The position numbers and the translations under genes are program-made. From Liolophura sinensis (Eukaryota > Mollusca > Polyplacophora > Chitonida > Chitonidae), in contig NC_088295.1 in assembly GCF_032854445.1 (NCBI RefSeq), forward strand, positions 71,326,028 to 71,390,027: a stretch of DNA of 64,000 bases, given 5' to 3'. The notes beneath the pieces were generated by a model. That model was not told the origin of the DNA, ran no database searches, and saw nothing but the letters and a program-made list of their open reading frames with translations. This document shows positions 50,029 through 62,900 of this stretch, in pieces (within the stretch, counting starts at the first letter, position 1; every line of letters starts with the position of its first letter).

Positions 50029-50239
50029 GATATTTGTGACATCACTCCTGTGGACTGACATCGAGTCGGTAGATATTTGTGATATCACTCCTGTGGGCTG
50101 ACATCGAGTCGGTAGATATTTGTGACATCACTCCTGTGGACTGACATCGAGTCGGTAGATATTTGTGACATCACTCCTGTGGACTGACATCGAGTCGGTA
50201 GATATTTGTGATATCACTCCTGTGGGCTGATATTGTGTC
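50029..50239. repeat. 43-bp tandem repeat, nearly five units
   Basis: GATATTTGTGACATCACTCC followed by TGTGGACTGACATCGAGTCG and GTA repeats with few changes (GACATCACT or GATATCACT, GGACTG or GGGCTG). The last unit is degraded (TGATATTGTGTCAGTC). Confidence 0.95.
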
Positions 50240-51489
50240 AGTCTGGTCTTCAGTTGACATAATGTGTTTGTCTCAATGGTATCATTTTAATTAAATTCTT
50301 TTAAATGTTTATTATATTGAGGAAGCGGGAAAAAATGGGAGACAAGTTTCTGCGTTAAACGACACCCTGGGTCACAGTCACATTCAGTGTGGGACTTAAA
50401 CCCGTCCCATGCAGATTGAAGTGTTCCAGCCTCTATGGGGAAATCAGGCCAAGAGACAGCATTGATCCCCAGAAAGTTGTCCCTTATCCCATTACAGTAA
50501 TGTTTCTGCTTACAAATTGGACGAACACAAACACAGTTCAATTGATGGATGTTTAAATGCAACGGTGGTCTTTAATATGTTTAAGGTTACTCGTGGGATG
50601 CAACATCCTGAACTGGGCGTTATGAGGGATGAGCTATCACAACGTACTTCCTCTACTCCTCTACTCACATCAACAGAAAAGACTCCAAATACTGAATTTA
50701 CATTCAAATGTGCCTGTATCTTGTTAGATATTGCCTGAATAAATGAAACTGACTATAGCTGTTACATGTAGACACACAGACTACTGCAGAGCTGGTAGGT
50801 ATAGCTTGGTTACAACTGCAATGTACACCGTCCTCAGAATATTTAAAAGTTGTTGGAACTGAAATCCCTGCATGTTATTGATAATACATGACAACCTTAG
50901 GCCTTTAAATTATAAATGTTACGCAAAGAGTTCAAACACTTCAGCACCCAGAAAATGGGCTGGGCTTTGATAAGGGTTTATTGTGTAAACATATTAGACT
51001 ACATGTACGCACCACATCATGAGCATTGAAAACAAGTAGAAGTTTATCCATTTTAAGGAGTACCAAGCTGTCTAATACATGTTTTCCATTTTTTCTTCAT
51101 CACGTTCAGTTTAAGCACAATGTAATCTTCACAGCAGTCAATAGGCACCAATGCATTTCTAGTGTACTTTGTAGGTATATCTCATTATAACTGCTTAGTT
51201 AACGTGATTTAAACCATTTGGTTAATTGCTCTTTCCCACTATTACAGACATATATAGCTCAGATTATAACTGTATGCCTCCAACTTCTGATGTTAGTCCA
51301 ATGTCTCTAGAAACATAAAGATACATGTACGTCCCTATGTGGTTTTATTGCCGGTTATGGTACAGTCAAATTTGTCATGACTGTTGAATGTGGGTTTAGT
51401 GGGATTACTTAGTCGGAATGGAACTTATCGATCCCAACTTGTGTGCTTGACTGTAACAGCTATAGCTCTGGATTTCTGCGATAGCCCAT

Positions 51490-51560
51490 GATCCTGCTGT
51501 AGTTATACTGCTTACAGCACATGTGCCGCTCCAAACTTTCGTTTTACATCACAGCCACCA
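51490..51560 (-). repeat. Dispersed copy of part of the 45.7-kb open frame
   Basis: GCTTACAGCACATGTGCCGC and CTTTCGTTTTACATCACAGC match CTTACAGCGCACGCGTCGCT and TTTCGCTTTACATCACTACC at about 45690-45735. Roughly 45 bases are shared, with several changes. Confidence 0.5.
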
Positions 51561-52547
51561 CCAGACACGATTGGGAGACCTTAAGCTTGTTTAGGTTAGC
51601 ATCATAACATGTTAGCATCATCACATCGACCAATCTGTCTGTTAGAATCATGTTGCGTATACTTTAGATAAATGCAAAGCATGTATGAATAGCAACAAAG
51701 TCTCAGACACAGTGTTTGTGTTTCATGAAAACAACTTCCTGTCTCATTAACATGACCCGAGAGACTTTGGCATTGTTCAAGATTTCGGTACAAAATTTGC
51801 TAGAGATAGCAGTGCTGTAAAGCCAATGTAGAAACCGGCGCATGCGCGCTAAACGGAACTCGAGTATGCTCCAGAGCCTGACAGAGTGCCTTATACATAC
51901 TTATGGCTTGCATATTCCCGCGTCACATGTGGAAAGTTCGGTCGTTTTCCTCGGGCACTAAAGTTTCCTCCGTCCATAAAAGTGATTACCATCGTATCAG
52001 ATCGTATGTTCTTAAATATAGCAATCAACAACAGTCAAAATACTAATAAAATAAATGAAAGCGCGGAGTAGGGGGACAAACCATCTTCTGATAGCTCTTG
52101 TTTCATTATGAAGTTAAAAGTTAGTTTAGTTATACCTTTAAAAAAAGTTGTCAGACCCTACAGAAAGTTTTCATTGTTTCACACAATTGGTTCCATTTTG
52201 CACTGTGAGGGAGTGTGCTAATTTGACTATTAAAGGTTGAGATACATATACTTTATTTGGCTTCCGAGCGTTTACCCCATTTGTTATTACAGTATAGCCT
52301 TCATCCATGACAACTTGCAGTGAACAGAGATGTGGGACCATGGTAAATGCTTGACATAGTGTTGCGACGCCTTGGTATACTGCGAGCTACAGGGAAGTAT
52401 GTATAATCAGCGGAGCGCTCGCATCGCATTGAGCAGTAAATTAAATATCCCTTATCATATCTGAATGGTTTGAAAGGTTATGAAGATAATACCCTAAGAG
52501 CTTTAATACAATTTTGTTACCCCCGTTTGGCTTCGGGTCACGTGTAA

Positions 52548-52567
52548 GGGGGGGGGGGGGGGGGGGG
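52548..52567. repeat. Poly-G tract (G20)
   Basis: Uninterrupted run of 20 G just after GGTCACGTGTAA. Long G runs can fold as G-quadruplexes and are often miscounted in sequencing. Confidence 0.95.
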
Positions 52568-52866
52568 AATCACATGGGCTCCATGGACAGCGAAATATCC
52601 CAGTACTCGCGGCCTCGTTGAAATTTGTTCTGGAAAGTGTAAGGGAAATAGTTGTCTTTTGATCTACAAAGATTTACTTGGGGCTGAATGTCGGATGCAC
52701 ATTGGTCCTGGTGAATCGCGGGCTTTGATCGAAGGCTTGTTCATGGAGTAGGTCATCCGCTCACATGTGTCAGAGGCCGTCATCTGGTACATGTATTAGG
52801 CCTATACAGATGTTAAGATAAAGAGGCTTTTGTGTTGATTTATTACATGGATCATTTAACAGAGGC

Positions 52867-53002
52867 TGATACTCCACGGCCAAATGAATCAGCGTATAAA
52901 TGATACTCCACGGTCAAATGAATCAGCGTATAAATGATACTCCACGGTCAAATGAATCATCGTATAAATGATACTCCACGGTCAAATGAATCAGCGTATA
53001 AA
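52867..53002. repeat. 34-bp tandem repeat, four units
   Basis: TGATACTCCACGGTCAAATG followed by AATCAGCGTATAAA, starting at 52867, 52901, 52935 and 52969. Unit 1 has GGCC for GGTC and unit 3 has ATCATCG for ATCAGCG. Confidence 0.96.
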
Positions 53003-53847
53003 TGAATGTACTTAATTTCCCGTGATTGTGAATTTGGAAAAGCGATAGAAAGGCCTGCCCAAAAGATTGATATTCTTAAATGTATATTCCAGCGCAACGG
53101 AATCGCCATTTTGACAATATTTCAGAACTTTAAATCTGTCGATAGAAAGTTGTTCTAGTTTGGAAATCGTGCTAAAGCCTATTTCTGCCTCGTGCAAGTA
53201 AAACCGCTCTACATTTTGGGTTTTAGAGCTGCAGCACCTCGTCGTGACGGAATCACGCAATTTGGACGCGAAGTGTGACATACAAGTCATTCATTTCCTC
53301 TGCAGTTAGTACAGGTATGACCTTGAAGCGTATTTTAAACTAAACTAAAACAGAACGTCCCTTTTTTAAAATAAGTTTTATCACTGAAGTTCCGTCATGA
53401 ACCATATATTGCCCGCTTGACGGAATCAGTGGTATTTGAACAAATTTAGACATTCCTTTTCCACTTCAAAAGCAAGGCAAAGGAGCGTGCAATTTCACGT
53501 ATAAATGTAATAAAGGAATGTATTCCACACTTGTTGATCATTATTTCAATGAGTAAAACAGTTTATACAAACTAGAGTTTCCACGTCGTCAATTACCCAA
53601 TTTTTCCTGTGCAAGTTTAATGGAACCATGGCTTGCATGAGGAACACTGAAGCCAGTCTTCATCTTTCTTAGGTGGTAAGGTTTAAACCGCGTTTTTCCT
53701 CAATACATGCATATATAATTGGCTTAAAGCTTTATATCAATGAACTCGAGCTACGTGCCAGTATTGATGGCCGTAAGATCTGGGAATACATGCTTCATTT
53801 ATGTGGGAAAAAATGTCGTCATTTGTGATAAATGACTTGCTGACTTG

Positions 53848-53930
53848 ATTGATTGGTTTATTTATTTGAATGGTGTTATGCGCTGTGCTCAAGTACTTCT
53901 CACTTATTCCACAGCAAACGGGTTTAAGTG
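53848..53930 (-). mobile_element. SINE family A 3' end fragment
   Basis: TTATTTATTTGAATGGTGTT, ATGCGCTGTGCTCAAGTACT, TCTCACTTATTCCACAGC: tail and 3' module only, diverged. Confidence 0.75.
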
Positions 53931-54837
53931 TAGGGGAAATACAGTCGTCGTAACAAGTATTTGTACAAACAAATCGACAACCAAAGGGGACGTTCCGGGT
54001 CAATAATCGCAAGTCAAATTTCCACATTAACAACGTTCAGCAAAAACCACCTAAGAACTAAGAAAGTAAGAAATTATGACGGATTGAACGAACTATGAAC
54101 GCGAAGAGAAGCATCAATACGGTTACAAACATGTAAGGAATGAATAGCCAAACTGTGTACAACATGGTTGTTTATTAGTTGTCGATCTACGTCCATGGAA
54201 ACTGAGTTCTTCCGTGAAATATCCTTTATACACTAGGTTTTGTAGTGATAACTTCCGACGTTGACAGAAATCGTAACTCAACACGCGTGGTCTTAAAATG
54301 CTGCATGGCGAGATATGTACACACTGTAAAACCAAGTGTTTAGGAAAAGAACGTAGTTATGTGTTTACTTTACTGACATGGTGTTTATTCTCTTAAACAC
54401 AAAGTTTTTGTGAGTAAATGCATAGAGATGTTTAGTTGATTAACACAATGTTTAACATTAATCATAGTTTTTGGTATAATTAAACAGCCTGAAGTGTTTA
54501 TATCTTAAACGGTTCCATCAGTTTAGTCTGTAACAGATTTTAAACACATAGAAGTGTTTATTTTGGTATAATCTAAACAGATATTTGCATATGGTATAAG
54601 ATCTTTACAGCATGCTTCATGTCATGCATAAGGTCAAAGAATGCATTGAATCAAATCAAGAGTTCGTTGATAGGATACACGTTCATGGCAAAAAAATATT
54701 GCTGAAATAAATACTGGTATAAAATAAGACAATCCGTTCAACACTGTTCTCCGGATAACAGCCAGACTGTTTATGCACCTGATTTTTGTTGGAACATCAA
54801 AATGAAGTCTTTTTCACTTACATGCTGCTGGTCAGTT

Positions 54838-54945
54838 TTATACGCAGCGGAATCCCGAGTGCCTGGAGTAAACCACCCACCTTTGTCAAGATAGTAACTA
54901 ACTTTCTTACTGTTGTGACAAATGCCAGATTCTAGGAATCAAATC
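54838..54945 (-). mobile_element. SINE family B fragment
   Basis: GAGTGCCTGGAGTAAACCAC, CCACCTTTGTCAAGATAGTA, ACTAACTTTCTTAC. The 3' module is absent. Confidence 0.6.
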
Positions 54946-55494
54946 AAACGAACCATTTATTACCTATAACTCAGTAAACCAGCAATGAGAAAAAACAACA
55001 AAAAGGTGGGAAATTTGTATATAACAATGATTTTGTGTAACCTTTTCTTTTTTCCAGCCAGTCACGGATTCGCACACTTTACAGAGAGCTTACTTTTTTC
55101 TTTTCTCTTCATACGCAATGAATAGAAAATAGTTAGTCAATTCTTAAATAATTTTAAACAATAAAATCAGTATCAGTCTTCCCAATATTCTCATGTCTGA
55201 ATGAAGTACAGCTAAACAAGCAAAAGAATTTCAAAACGATAAAACAGCGTAAATGCAAATTTGAACATATTTAGTCAATTTCCACGCAGGTTAAATCAAT
55301 ATAAGTGTATTTTCAAACACCTTTGCATGTGCACCATCCCATCGTCAGTTCTTAGTATAGGTAAATCTTTGATGGCTTAATCAACATCAGCAGGGAACTT
55401 AAGGAAAGGCACTACAGCTTAGCCTATCAGGTAAATAAAAAAATGTAGCATTCTTTAGTAATTGAAGCCAGTAAATTAAAAGAGGCTAAACGGG

Positions 55495-55560
55495 ATACAT
55501 TTGGCAAAAATCCATATTCGCTAATCAAGTCAAACTTTGGATATTCACTAAGAATAGTTC
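55495..55560. repeat. Dispersed repeat family E, copy 3
   Basis: The closest match to the copy at 425 bp; the match extends a little upstream (GGGATACATTTGGC against GGACATTTGTGTG). Confidence 0.45.
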
Positions 55561-55698
55561 AAATTACTGTCTTTCAGACTCTTAAAGAAGATATAAATTT
55601 TACGAACTATTCCAGATCGAATACTTAATATTCCAAAAGAAGCACAAGTGTGACAGTTCACTGCACATTATGCTAATTCCTTCACACACAACAAATAC

Positions 55699-56050
55699 CA
55701 CAGTCGGTAGAGCGTCCGCTTCGAGACCAGTAGATCCAGGATCAATCCTTGATCGAGTCACACCTAAGACTTTAAAAGAGGAAGTTGTAACTTCCTCGCT
55801 TGGCGTTCAGCATGAAGAGGATAGTGCAACAACTGGTTGACCCGTATCAGTATAATGGCTCGGGCGGGGCGGCTTGCTTGCCCTCGGTAAGTCGTTTCAG
55901 TGAGGCAGCACTAAATAAAAGCGCGGTGGAAATCCGTCCTGCAACAAGGAGGCACATTACATGTACATGCACCCTAATGATTCCTTCGTCGTCATATGAC
56001 TGAAAAATTGTTGAGAACGACGTTAAACCCCAAGCACTCACTCACTCACT
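55699..56050 (+). mobile_element. SINE family C, full length, with perfect 12-bp target duplication
   Basis: A tRNA-derived head (CAGTCGGTAGAGCGTCCGCT, then ATCCAGGATCAATCCTTGAT near the B box), a body with GCGTTCAGCATGAAGAGGAT, the 3' module TTGAGAACGACGTTAAACCC and an (ACTC)n tail. CACAACAAATAC is repeated exactly at 55687-55698 and 56051-56062. About 352 bp. The intact duplication suggests a fairly recent insertion. Confidence 0.9.
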
Positions 56051-56583
56051 CACAACAAATACTTAGGTCAATTGTCCATTGGTCCAGAATAACCTAACTT
56101 GGGGAGGAGCATATTTCAGTGTTATCAAGTGTCTTTCCTCATCTTCATCTGGAATGTCCTGTAAGGTAAAAAAAAATGTAACAATCTGACAAAAAGCAGA
56201 TGGAAAATTAACATTTGTCGAATCACTCCAGTGTAATGTGATTATCGTGCATACATGATTGTGCAGCAAAGGGGCGAGTAGACTGTTCATACATTGTCCT
56301 TGTTAGGTAAGGACAAATTATGGCTTTTATAATGTCACAAATTCTGTTATTATAAAAATTTCATATGTCATCTGTCGTCATTAGGCCTAAATATGCCTTT
56401 ATCAACTACTTGACCTAAACACGTTAAATAATATCTAACCACACCAATAAACACTGCTTTTGGAATTAAATGCATAAAGGTTTTAATAAACAGCTGAAGC
56501 GTCGCCTGATTTTACAGCGCACTGCACACGCCACATGCAGAAGTCTTTGTCACATGTGTACTGCTATATCAAAAGCACCAGCA

Positions 56584-56708
56584 ATCTGCGGATGGTTGTG
56601 GGTTTCCCGCGGGGCTCTGCCCGATTTCCTCCCACCATAATGCTGGCCGCCGTCGTATAAGTGAAATATTCTTCAGTACGGCGTAAAACACCAATCAAAT
56701 AAATAAAT
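56584..56708 (+). mobile_element. SINE family A 3' half
   Basis: ATCTGCGGATGGTTGTGGGT, GGGGCTCTGCCCGATTTCCT, CGTCGTATAAGTGAAATATT, CGGCGTAAAACACCAATCAA and an AAATAAATAAATC tail. Confidence 0.92.
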
Positions 56709-58378
56709 CAAAAGTATCTCGCTTTCGTCTTCATATGAAATACAAGTGCGGTGTGCCCGGAGTAATTCTTCGTCCTGCTTGAGCGTTCTGTTCTGCGGGT
56801 ACCGGACAAATCCCTGGACTTAAATAAAGCCGCAGCAGAAACAGGACCTAGATCAGTACACTAGAAACCCTAATGTATAGTCTCTGCGAACCAGCTCTTT
56901 AACGATTTGAACCAGCAAAGCCAAGTTACGAGTATTTGTATTATATTTAGGAGACTGAGCACTTCATTACCTACGGTGTAGGACAAAGGGGTTATTCTCC
57001 CATCTGTTTCTGGTCTTAAAGGGGTACAGAATCGACGCTGACTGGCTGACAGTAAAGATAAGAGTTTCCTTGGCTTAACTCTGCAGTTTTGTTCACGCTT
57101 GAATAAAAATTCGATGCCTGAAATTCAGCTTTTATAGGGTCATTATAGACTGCAATCAGCCAAACTCTCACACCAGCTATTGAGTGAGGATTCTTTATCT
57201 CTTTGCAAAGATTTTGTGCGTAACTGTCACGCCTTATCTGACGCAATTGCGGTCCTTTTTGCCACATTGTGAATACTTCGGGTATGATTTTCATTTATCC
57301 AGTCGTCGGTTATAACGTCATACTGGTTATAGCCAGTTTGAGGACATCCCTGTCTACGCGGGAAATTTTATATCTTTCTTTTGAGACTGTTGTGTGTTGA
57401 TAAATAATTTTATATGATTACAGTGGAGTTCATACTATAAAGGTATACAGTTCAAAAGTAAGCTGGTTCACTTAGAGTTAGTACCTCCTAATGTTCAAGT
57501 CGTTACGGAGATGTTTGAAACGTTTAATGTGTCCAGGAATCCTGATCTGGTGCAGGTTAGAAATCAGCTGGTTTGGCTATTTACATTGATATTTATCGAG
57601 GACTTCAATTTGGCAAACGGGAACTGCGGGCTACCCTCGTTGTTACACTGGGCTGTGATTTATGTCCGGCAGCTGCGTTTATTTAGAAACACGAGGTCAA
57701 TGTGTAGTCGTGGCCTATTTTCTCCATCTCATTGAAACGCCCTTCGTCCTGTGACTTGTCCGCAGCACGATACATTGCAAGCTTCTTTTCTAGACAAAGT
57801 AAAGTTTTCACAGGTTCTACCCACAGGGTAACTCGGACTACTATCGGATGAATACTGAAAACATTAGGAGGGGGCAGCACGAAGTAAAGCAAACATTTGA
57901 CTTTTATTATTTCTAGACGCAAATCGCCATGGAGTAGGCCCTACTTCTTTGAACTACGTTAGGAAATTCCAGCAGAATTTTGAACGTCTGTGTAATATGG
58001 CAGGATTACCGAATCTTAAGTATGCTCTGATTTGGCACTGAACTACGGATATACCAGTTACCAACGGGACGCTCTATCCCCGTAGCTGGTATGTTAACAG
58101 GAAACGCACCGGCAAGAAATAGGTTATATCCACTCTACCCACTGCCAACGTTAAAGGAACAATGGGTGTTAACAGCAGTGTTGTCCTTATATCTCACTGC
58201 ACGTGACCTTATGGTGCTAAACTTACCTGATCACCAATGATACAAAATGTGTGAACGAAGACAATTACCAGTACATCCAATGTGATGAAAACCTCGGTTG
58301 GAAAGTCTGATTGGAATTCAAACCTAACAGACACCAAAGAACACGACAGGAAAAAGATGGTTATTTCTGTACAAATGA
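56709..58378. other. Gene-less stretch downstream of EPC
   Basis: No exon or repeat recognised. Frames at 57016-57294 and 57511-57735 are short and without domain character. Confidence 0.4.
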
Positions 58379-58384
58379 TTTATT
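58379..58384 (-). terminator. Candidate distal polyadenylation signal of EPC
   Basis: TTTATT on the plus strand reads AATAAA in the transcript. It is followed about 20-40 bases downstream by a T/GT-rich stretch (TTTTTCCTGTCG, then TTCTTTGGTGTC), the usual layout of a cleavage site. Confidence 0.45.
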
Positions 58385-58743
58385 AATGGGGAAATGGTGA
58401 CGATGGTCACCATGATATCACAGCTTGTACATCTATCCACGAGATAGCCAGATTGCTGTCCAGTAAGCATGGGGTTGTATCACTTGGATGTAGTAGCTCC
58501 ATACACTTACTGGTGCTGCTGCCTTTATACTTACAGGGCTGGCTACAACATGCAAAGAAACTTGCGGGTGGAGTGCTACCATCCCGAAAGTACCGGTAAT
58601 CATATCCATGACTAATTTCATGCATTTCATGAATTCTTACTGAAAATTTGTTCGCAAAAAAAAAAAAATTGACTAAGCTGATACAACAAAATTTCTCCTC
58701 TCCTGGTGATCAAAGACAGGTTAAACTGTGAATAAGAACAATC

Positions 58744-58763
58744 AAAAAAAAAAAAAAAAAAAA
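58744..58763. repeat. Poly-A run (A20)
   Basis: Twenty A on the plus strand inside the presumed EPC 3' UTR, so U20 in the transcript. Confidence 0.95.
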
Positions 58764-59417
58764 GCTCCACGAATGCATTGCACTAGGTTTGCCTCAAACA
58801 AATCCTTAATGGGATAGGATCTTTTGAATGTGATGAACTGTACCCAAAAGCATTACCCACAAAAGCTACTCTTGCCCTGAATTAAATAGGATTTATAAAA
58901 GCGTTAATCTGAAAGTGAAACCTCAATGGAAAGTTTAATTACACAATATTTCACTAGCTACGATTCTGTACGCTTGAAGCTCTGACATATTCATCCAACA
59001 GTCCTGTCTAGGTTCTATAAACACTTCATCACAATGCTACACCACCTGAACAGAATGACTATTTCATCATATATTATTGCACCAGCTGATCAAGGGAGGT
59101 AATGACTTCAATCGGATTGACACACTGTACGGCACGGTATAACAGTACCGTTAACTCCTTGGTTGGGCACTACCTTCAGTTCCAGCAATAGTATTTACAA
59201 TTCATGGCATTTGAGTTAAACCTGCCACAATTCATTTAAACACTTCATTAAAAACCTGAACAAACTTTGTGTCACTCTTTATAGGCTATCTGAACACCAC
59301 ACAACATGTTAGTACATGTAAATGACAAGCAGTAAATGGATAGGAAGAAAATTACATGACCCAATCTAATGGTAAGAGGTATTTCTGAGGTAGTCAGCCA
59401 AACTAGTATTCAGTTTG

Positions 59418-59423
59418 TTTATT
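59418..59423 (-). terminator. Candidate proximal polyadenylation signal of EPC
   Basis: AATAAA on the minus strand about 490 bases after the EPC stop codon. The downstream GT-rich element is less clear than at the distal site, so this is an alternative, not the preferred, 3' end. Confidence 0.3.
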
Positions 59424-59915
59424 TAATGTTTTTCCGTGTGTACAGTCATCACACTACAGCACTAACTTCAGAAGGGCTCTAACCTTACAGGTTATTCTTC
59501 TTCACCACTGTTACACTCCAAATATGGAATGAAGAGATCGACACAAACACCTGACGAATAGTTAAACAGTGAACATCCACACAGCAACGTACAAGGCATC
59601 ATGAAAACTACACAGAGCGACTGTCTCCAAACACGAGACAAACACAGACTGACAACACTCAACTCCTGAGATTTCTGCCCCAGCTGTGGCTATTGCCAGG
59701 TGAGTGTGTGAGGGTGTGGCAGCACCAATTAGCATGTCCTGGACAGGACAAGGGTGCCAGGCCAAGCCTGCGGGTACACACATCAGGAGACCCCATGCCC
59801 TGCATCACTCACAGACAGCTCTAGCCAGACGCCTAGGGGATATCACATCATAGGCATCAGATTTCCCTGATTTATCAACCAAAGCATCACAATTCTGCCA
59901 AAGCGATCACTAGTG

Positions 59916-59988
59916 TCATGTGACATCCATGGCAACAACTCTGTCTGTGGCTACATTGTTCACTGAAACAGTTTCTTCATGGTTTTGC
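59916..59988 (-). CDS. EPC: EPC terminal coding exon with stop
   Basis: The acceptor TTCTGTTTTCAG lies just above 59988. The first base G completes Lys (AA+G), then QNHEETVSVNNVATDRVVAM and DVT, stop TGA at 59918-59916. The NHE motif and the AMDVT terminus match the ending of EPC1/EPC2 (AMEVT), which makes this the true last coding exon. Confidence 0.92.
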
Positions 59989-62900
59989 CTGAAAACAGAA
60001 TCAAATGAACACTGTGATGACAAGAAGTATCTGTCATGCATATTGACAATATTATCCCACCTGAAATCTTTACTTCTTTTATAACAGGGGACATAACTCA
60101 GTATCCATTTTTTCTGCAACAAGCATAATGTACAAAATGAGCTGATGGTTACCACAAAATATTATCAGAGCTCAAACTTAGATGAAAACAGATTTTGAAC
60201 AGAAGTTCAAACAGCTTGAAGACTTACAATTACTTACTTTGGAATAGGTAGAGGGTCGATAGGACTGGAGACTGTTGAAGGTACTTTTAAAATGGAATTG
60301 GCTTCTGACGTCCTGCTTGACATCAAATTATTCAGCGGGAAGTTTAACCTTAATACTGTCTCTGCAGGTAATGTTGACAGTCCTGAAGCTTTGTCTACAG
60401 TAACAAAAAGAGTAAGAACATTTCAGCATACATGTATCATGGGCATTCTAAAATGGGACAGACCTAATGTCTCCATTGACAGGGTGACTGTAACATCTTA
60501 CATTATCTTGTTTCCCCTTAAAAAGAATTCCCGTCTTATCAAATGAAATGGACACTCGATTTTATTTCCTGTCTTTATACAGTATGCTAAAACAAAGTCC
60601 TCATGAATGTTTTGGATACAAATGAAAGTGTTAATATGATCATTGTTATCATCATTATCAGTTGTTACTATGAGACTGGGTTTCATTCTTTCATGACACT
60701 GTTAGGATGACTACTTTCTCATTGGTATAGTCTTTTGATAAACATCTGCGACCAGCTACACCTTTGTTCACACACAAAAAATGTTTAAGGGGAGATAACT
60801 GTGTATCGAGTGGTACATAGTACTACCTAATACTTGTACATTAACATCTAACACTTCATTTTGTGGTGGTGCTAAAAATAATTTTTTGTTTTTAAACTGG
60901 AATGAGACAGACACTGGGATGAAAAAGAGCAAACTACATATCACACTCTTAATTTTGTCATTTTCCGCATTTCTAAATTAAATTCTGCACATTTTTCTGA
61001 AGTATCTTTTGTATAAATAAGACGACAAATCCCATGTCTGTTTAATCAACACACTTTCTACAGAATCATATCACTGCTGCTTCTGTTTTTTGTTTTACAC
61101 TACCAACTGTTGGTAGGAGACACGTGAATGCAAAACTCAATACATGAAGTGCTTAAACTGTTAATTTGGTAATTTATTGTAATTAATGCGCACACAGAAC
61201 ATCACCCATGTGCTTTACATGCACGCAAGACTTCAGGTCAATACATGCTGTACTTTTTGAGATACCGCCCCTAACATTTTGTTCAAGTCTACGCAGTCAA
61301 AAGTTGGAAATTTATGGTATTTTATACGCACACACCATATCAATAATGGAATATCCCCCTTCTGACATTGTGCTCTAAATGTAGGCGACTCAGAGCTCAA
61401 TAAACGCAGTACTTTTTTAAGATAATACCCCTGACACAATTTACTAAGTCAGGAATTCAGAAATTTATGGTAATTCATATGTACACACAGAATTAACGAT
61501 GGAATATTCCCCACTGTGTTATTGTGCTCTACATGTGAGCACCAGAAGTGCTTTTTAAGACACCACACCTAACATTTTGTTTAACATTATTGGACACCGA
61601 CGCAAACACTGACATAAGCTACACCTGTGCTTTGTACAGGCAAGCTAAAAATCTAACAATGGCATCACCTAAAATCTAATGCTTTGCAGCCAACAGTCAC
61701 GGATTCCTTGGACCTACCCTTTAATACCACTAGTCAGTGTGGCTCAGTGCTGCTCTGTATGTAAGCACACCGTTAGATCAATTGACCCGCCACAATCGTG
61801 TGGCTAATGCCTTACAATCATGTAACTGCACTGCATAATAACCAGACCCATTTCAAACCCATGGGTTCTAGTTACTACTGCAGTTTGATGTGAGTACTTA
61901 CTGTCTGCAACAGGGCCATTGGCCACAGTAGTTGTTGTTGTCGTAACTGTCCCAGCTGGAGTGGTCACCACACTGGATGTTTGGACGTTGAGTTGAGCAG
62001 AGTTTATGACAGCTGAGGCCGCGAATCGAGCCTTCTCAGAGTCTAATGTGAAGCGTGAGGTGGGTTGTGAAGTGAAGGAATGATCCAAAGTGTTATAGGA
62101 GTTTTCTAAGCCACTGGTCTCTTGTCGTAGCATCTGTTCCTGCTGATCTCTCTGCATCTGGAGCAGTTGTTCCTGGTGGCACTGGAAACTCTCCAGGTTA
62201 AATTCTGTGCTGATTGGCGTAGAGGACGGGGTAGAGCTGCCTAATGACACAAAGTCCTCCTGGGGCGGTGTGCGTGGTCGGTAGTGAGCTCTGTCAATGG
62301 GATAAACTCAAAGTTTTATTTATTTTACTTGACTGTTTTTTAATGCCAGTCATACTCCAAAATGCAGGTCAAAATAAGTATGATACAGCAAGTACTAATA
62401 TTATAATTTCACCAAATACTTTATTTGAATGAAAATTAAGCTGCTTATACAGCTGTACCATTTACAGGTTTTTGACAGTTGTGAAGTGTGTCCTAGAAGG
62501 TCCACCAAATAAAATACCCTTGGGAATACAATGATCCACTCATTCTGATTCAAGCTTTTTATCCATTCTCAAAACCATGTTACAAAATATTAAATGACAT
62601 GATCATCTAGAAAATAATTGCACTATTGTAATGAACATTTCTTTGTTGCTTTTTTTCTTCACTGCTTCCATTTAAGGGGTAGAAGATTTCTTATAGATCT
62701 TCTCATGTGATTGATCTTTCACAGTGAGATGACTTTGTATTCCCTACCAGATGTTATTCCACCAGCTTTGGAGAAATGTTAGCCATTTGACTACCACACC
62801 AAAGGGTTTATAGAGTGATTGTATTATGTTTATGGGCAGGTATTTTCAAAACGTTTTCAAGGCATCAACAGGCCGAACAAAACATTTTCTGTTGCGTTCG

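Larger units (their letters stand above)
49561..55686. other. Intergenic stretch with two minisatellites
   Basis: Apart from listed repeats I see no supported gene. Two minus-strand frames are mildly interesting. One at 50287-50562 is Cys-rich (CVCVRPICKQKHYC, ECDCDPGCR) but has no ATG or clear splice site. One at 53012-53290 (92 codons) has no recognised family. Confidence 0.4.
58385..59915 (-). other. EPC: Probable 3' UTR of EPC
   Basis: About 1.5 kb of AT-rich DNA follows the EPC stop with no coding signal. It holds an A20 run on the plus strand (T-run in the transcript) at 58744-58763 and a second A-run near 58658. The extent is inferred from two candidate polyadenylation hexamers, a proximal one at 59418-59423 and a distal one at 58379-58384. 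Small ORFs here (for example 59562-59783) look like noise. Confidence 0.5.

Noticed and set aside
50287-50562. Cys-rich minus-strand frame as a secreted-protein exon
   Set aside because: No ATG, no convincing acceptor and no recognised domain; kept only as a remark in the intergenic entry.
55699-55760. tRNA gene suggested by the GTCGGTAGAGCG...GGATCAATCC pattern
   Set aside because: It is the tRNA-derived head of a SINE; the body, tail and target duplications follow, and a proper acceptor stem is not formed.
59916-60155. Treating the whole 79-codon minus frame as one coding unit
   Set aside because: Only 59916-59988 is exon. An acceptor (TTTTCAG) splits the frame, and the upstream part is intron.
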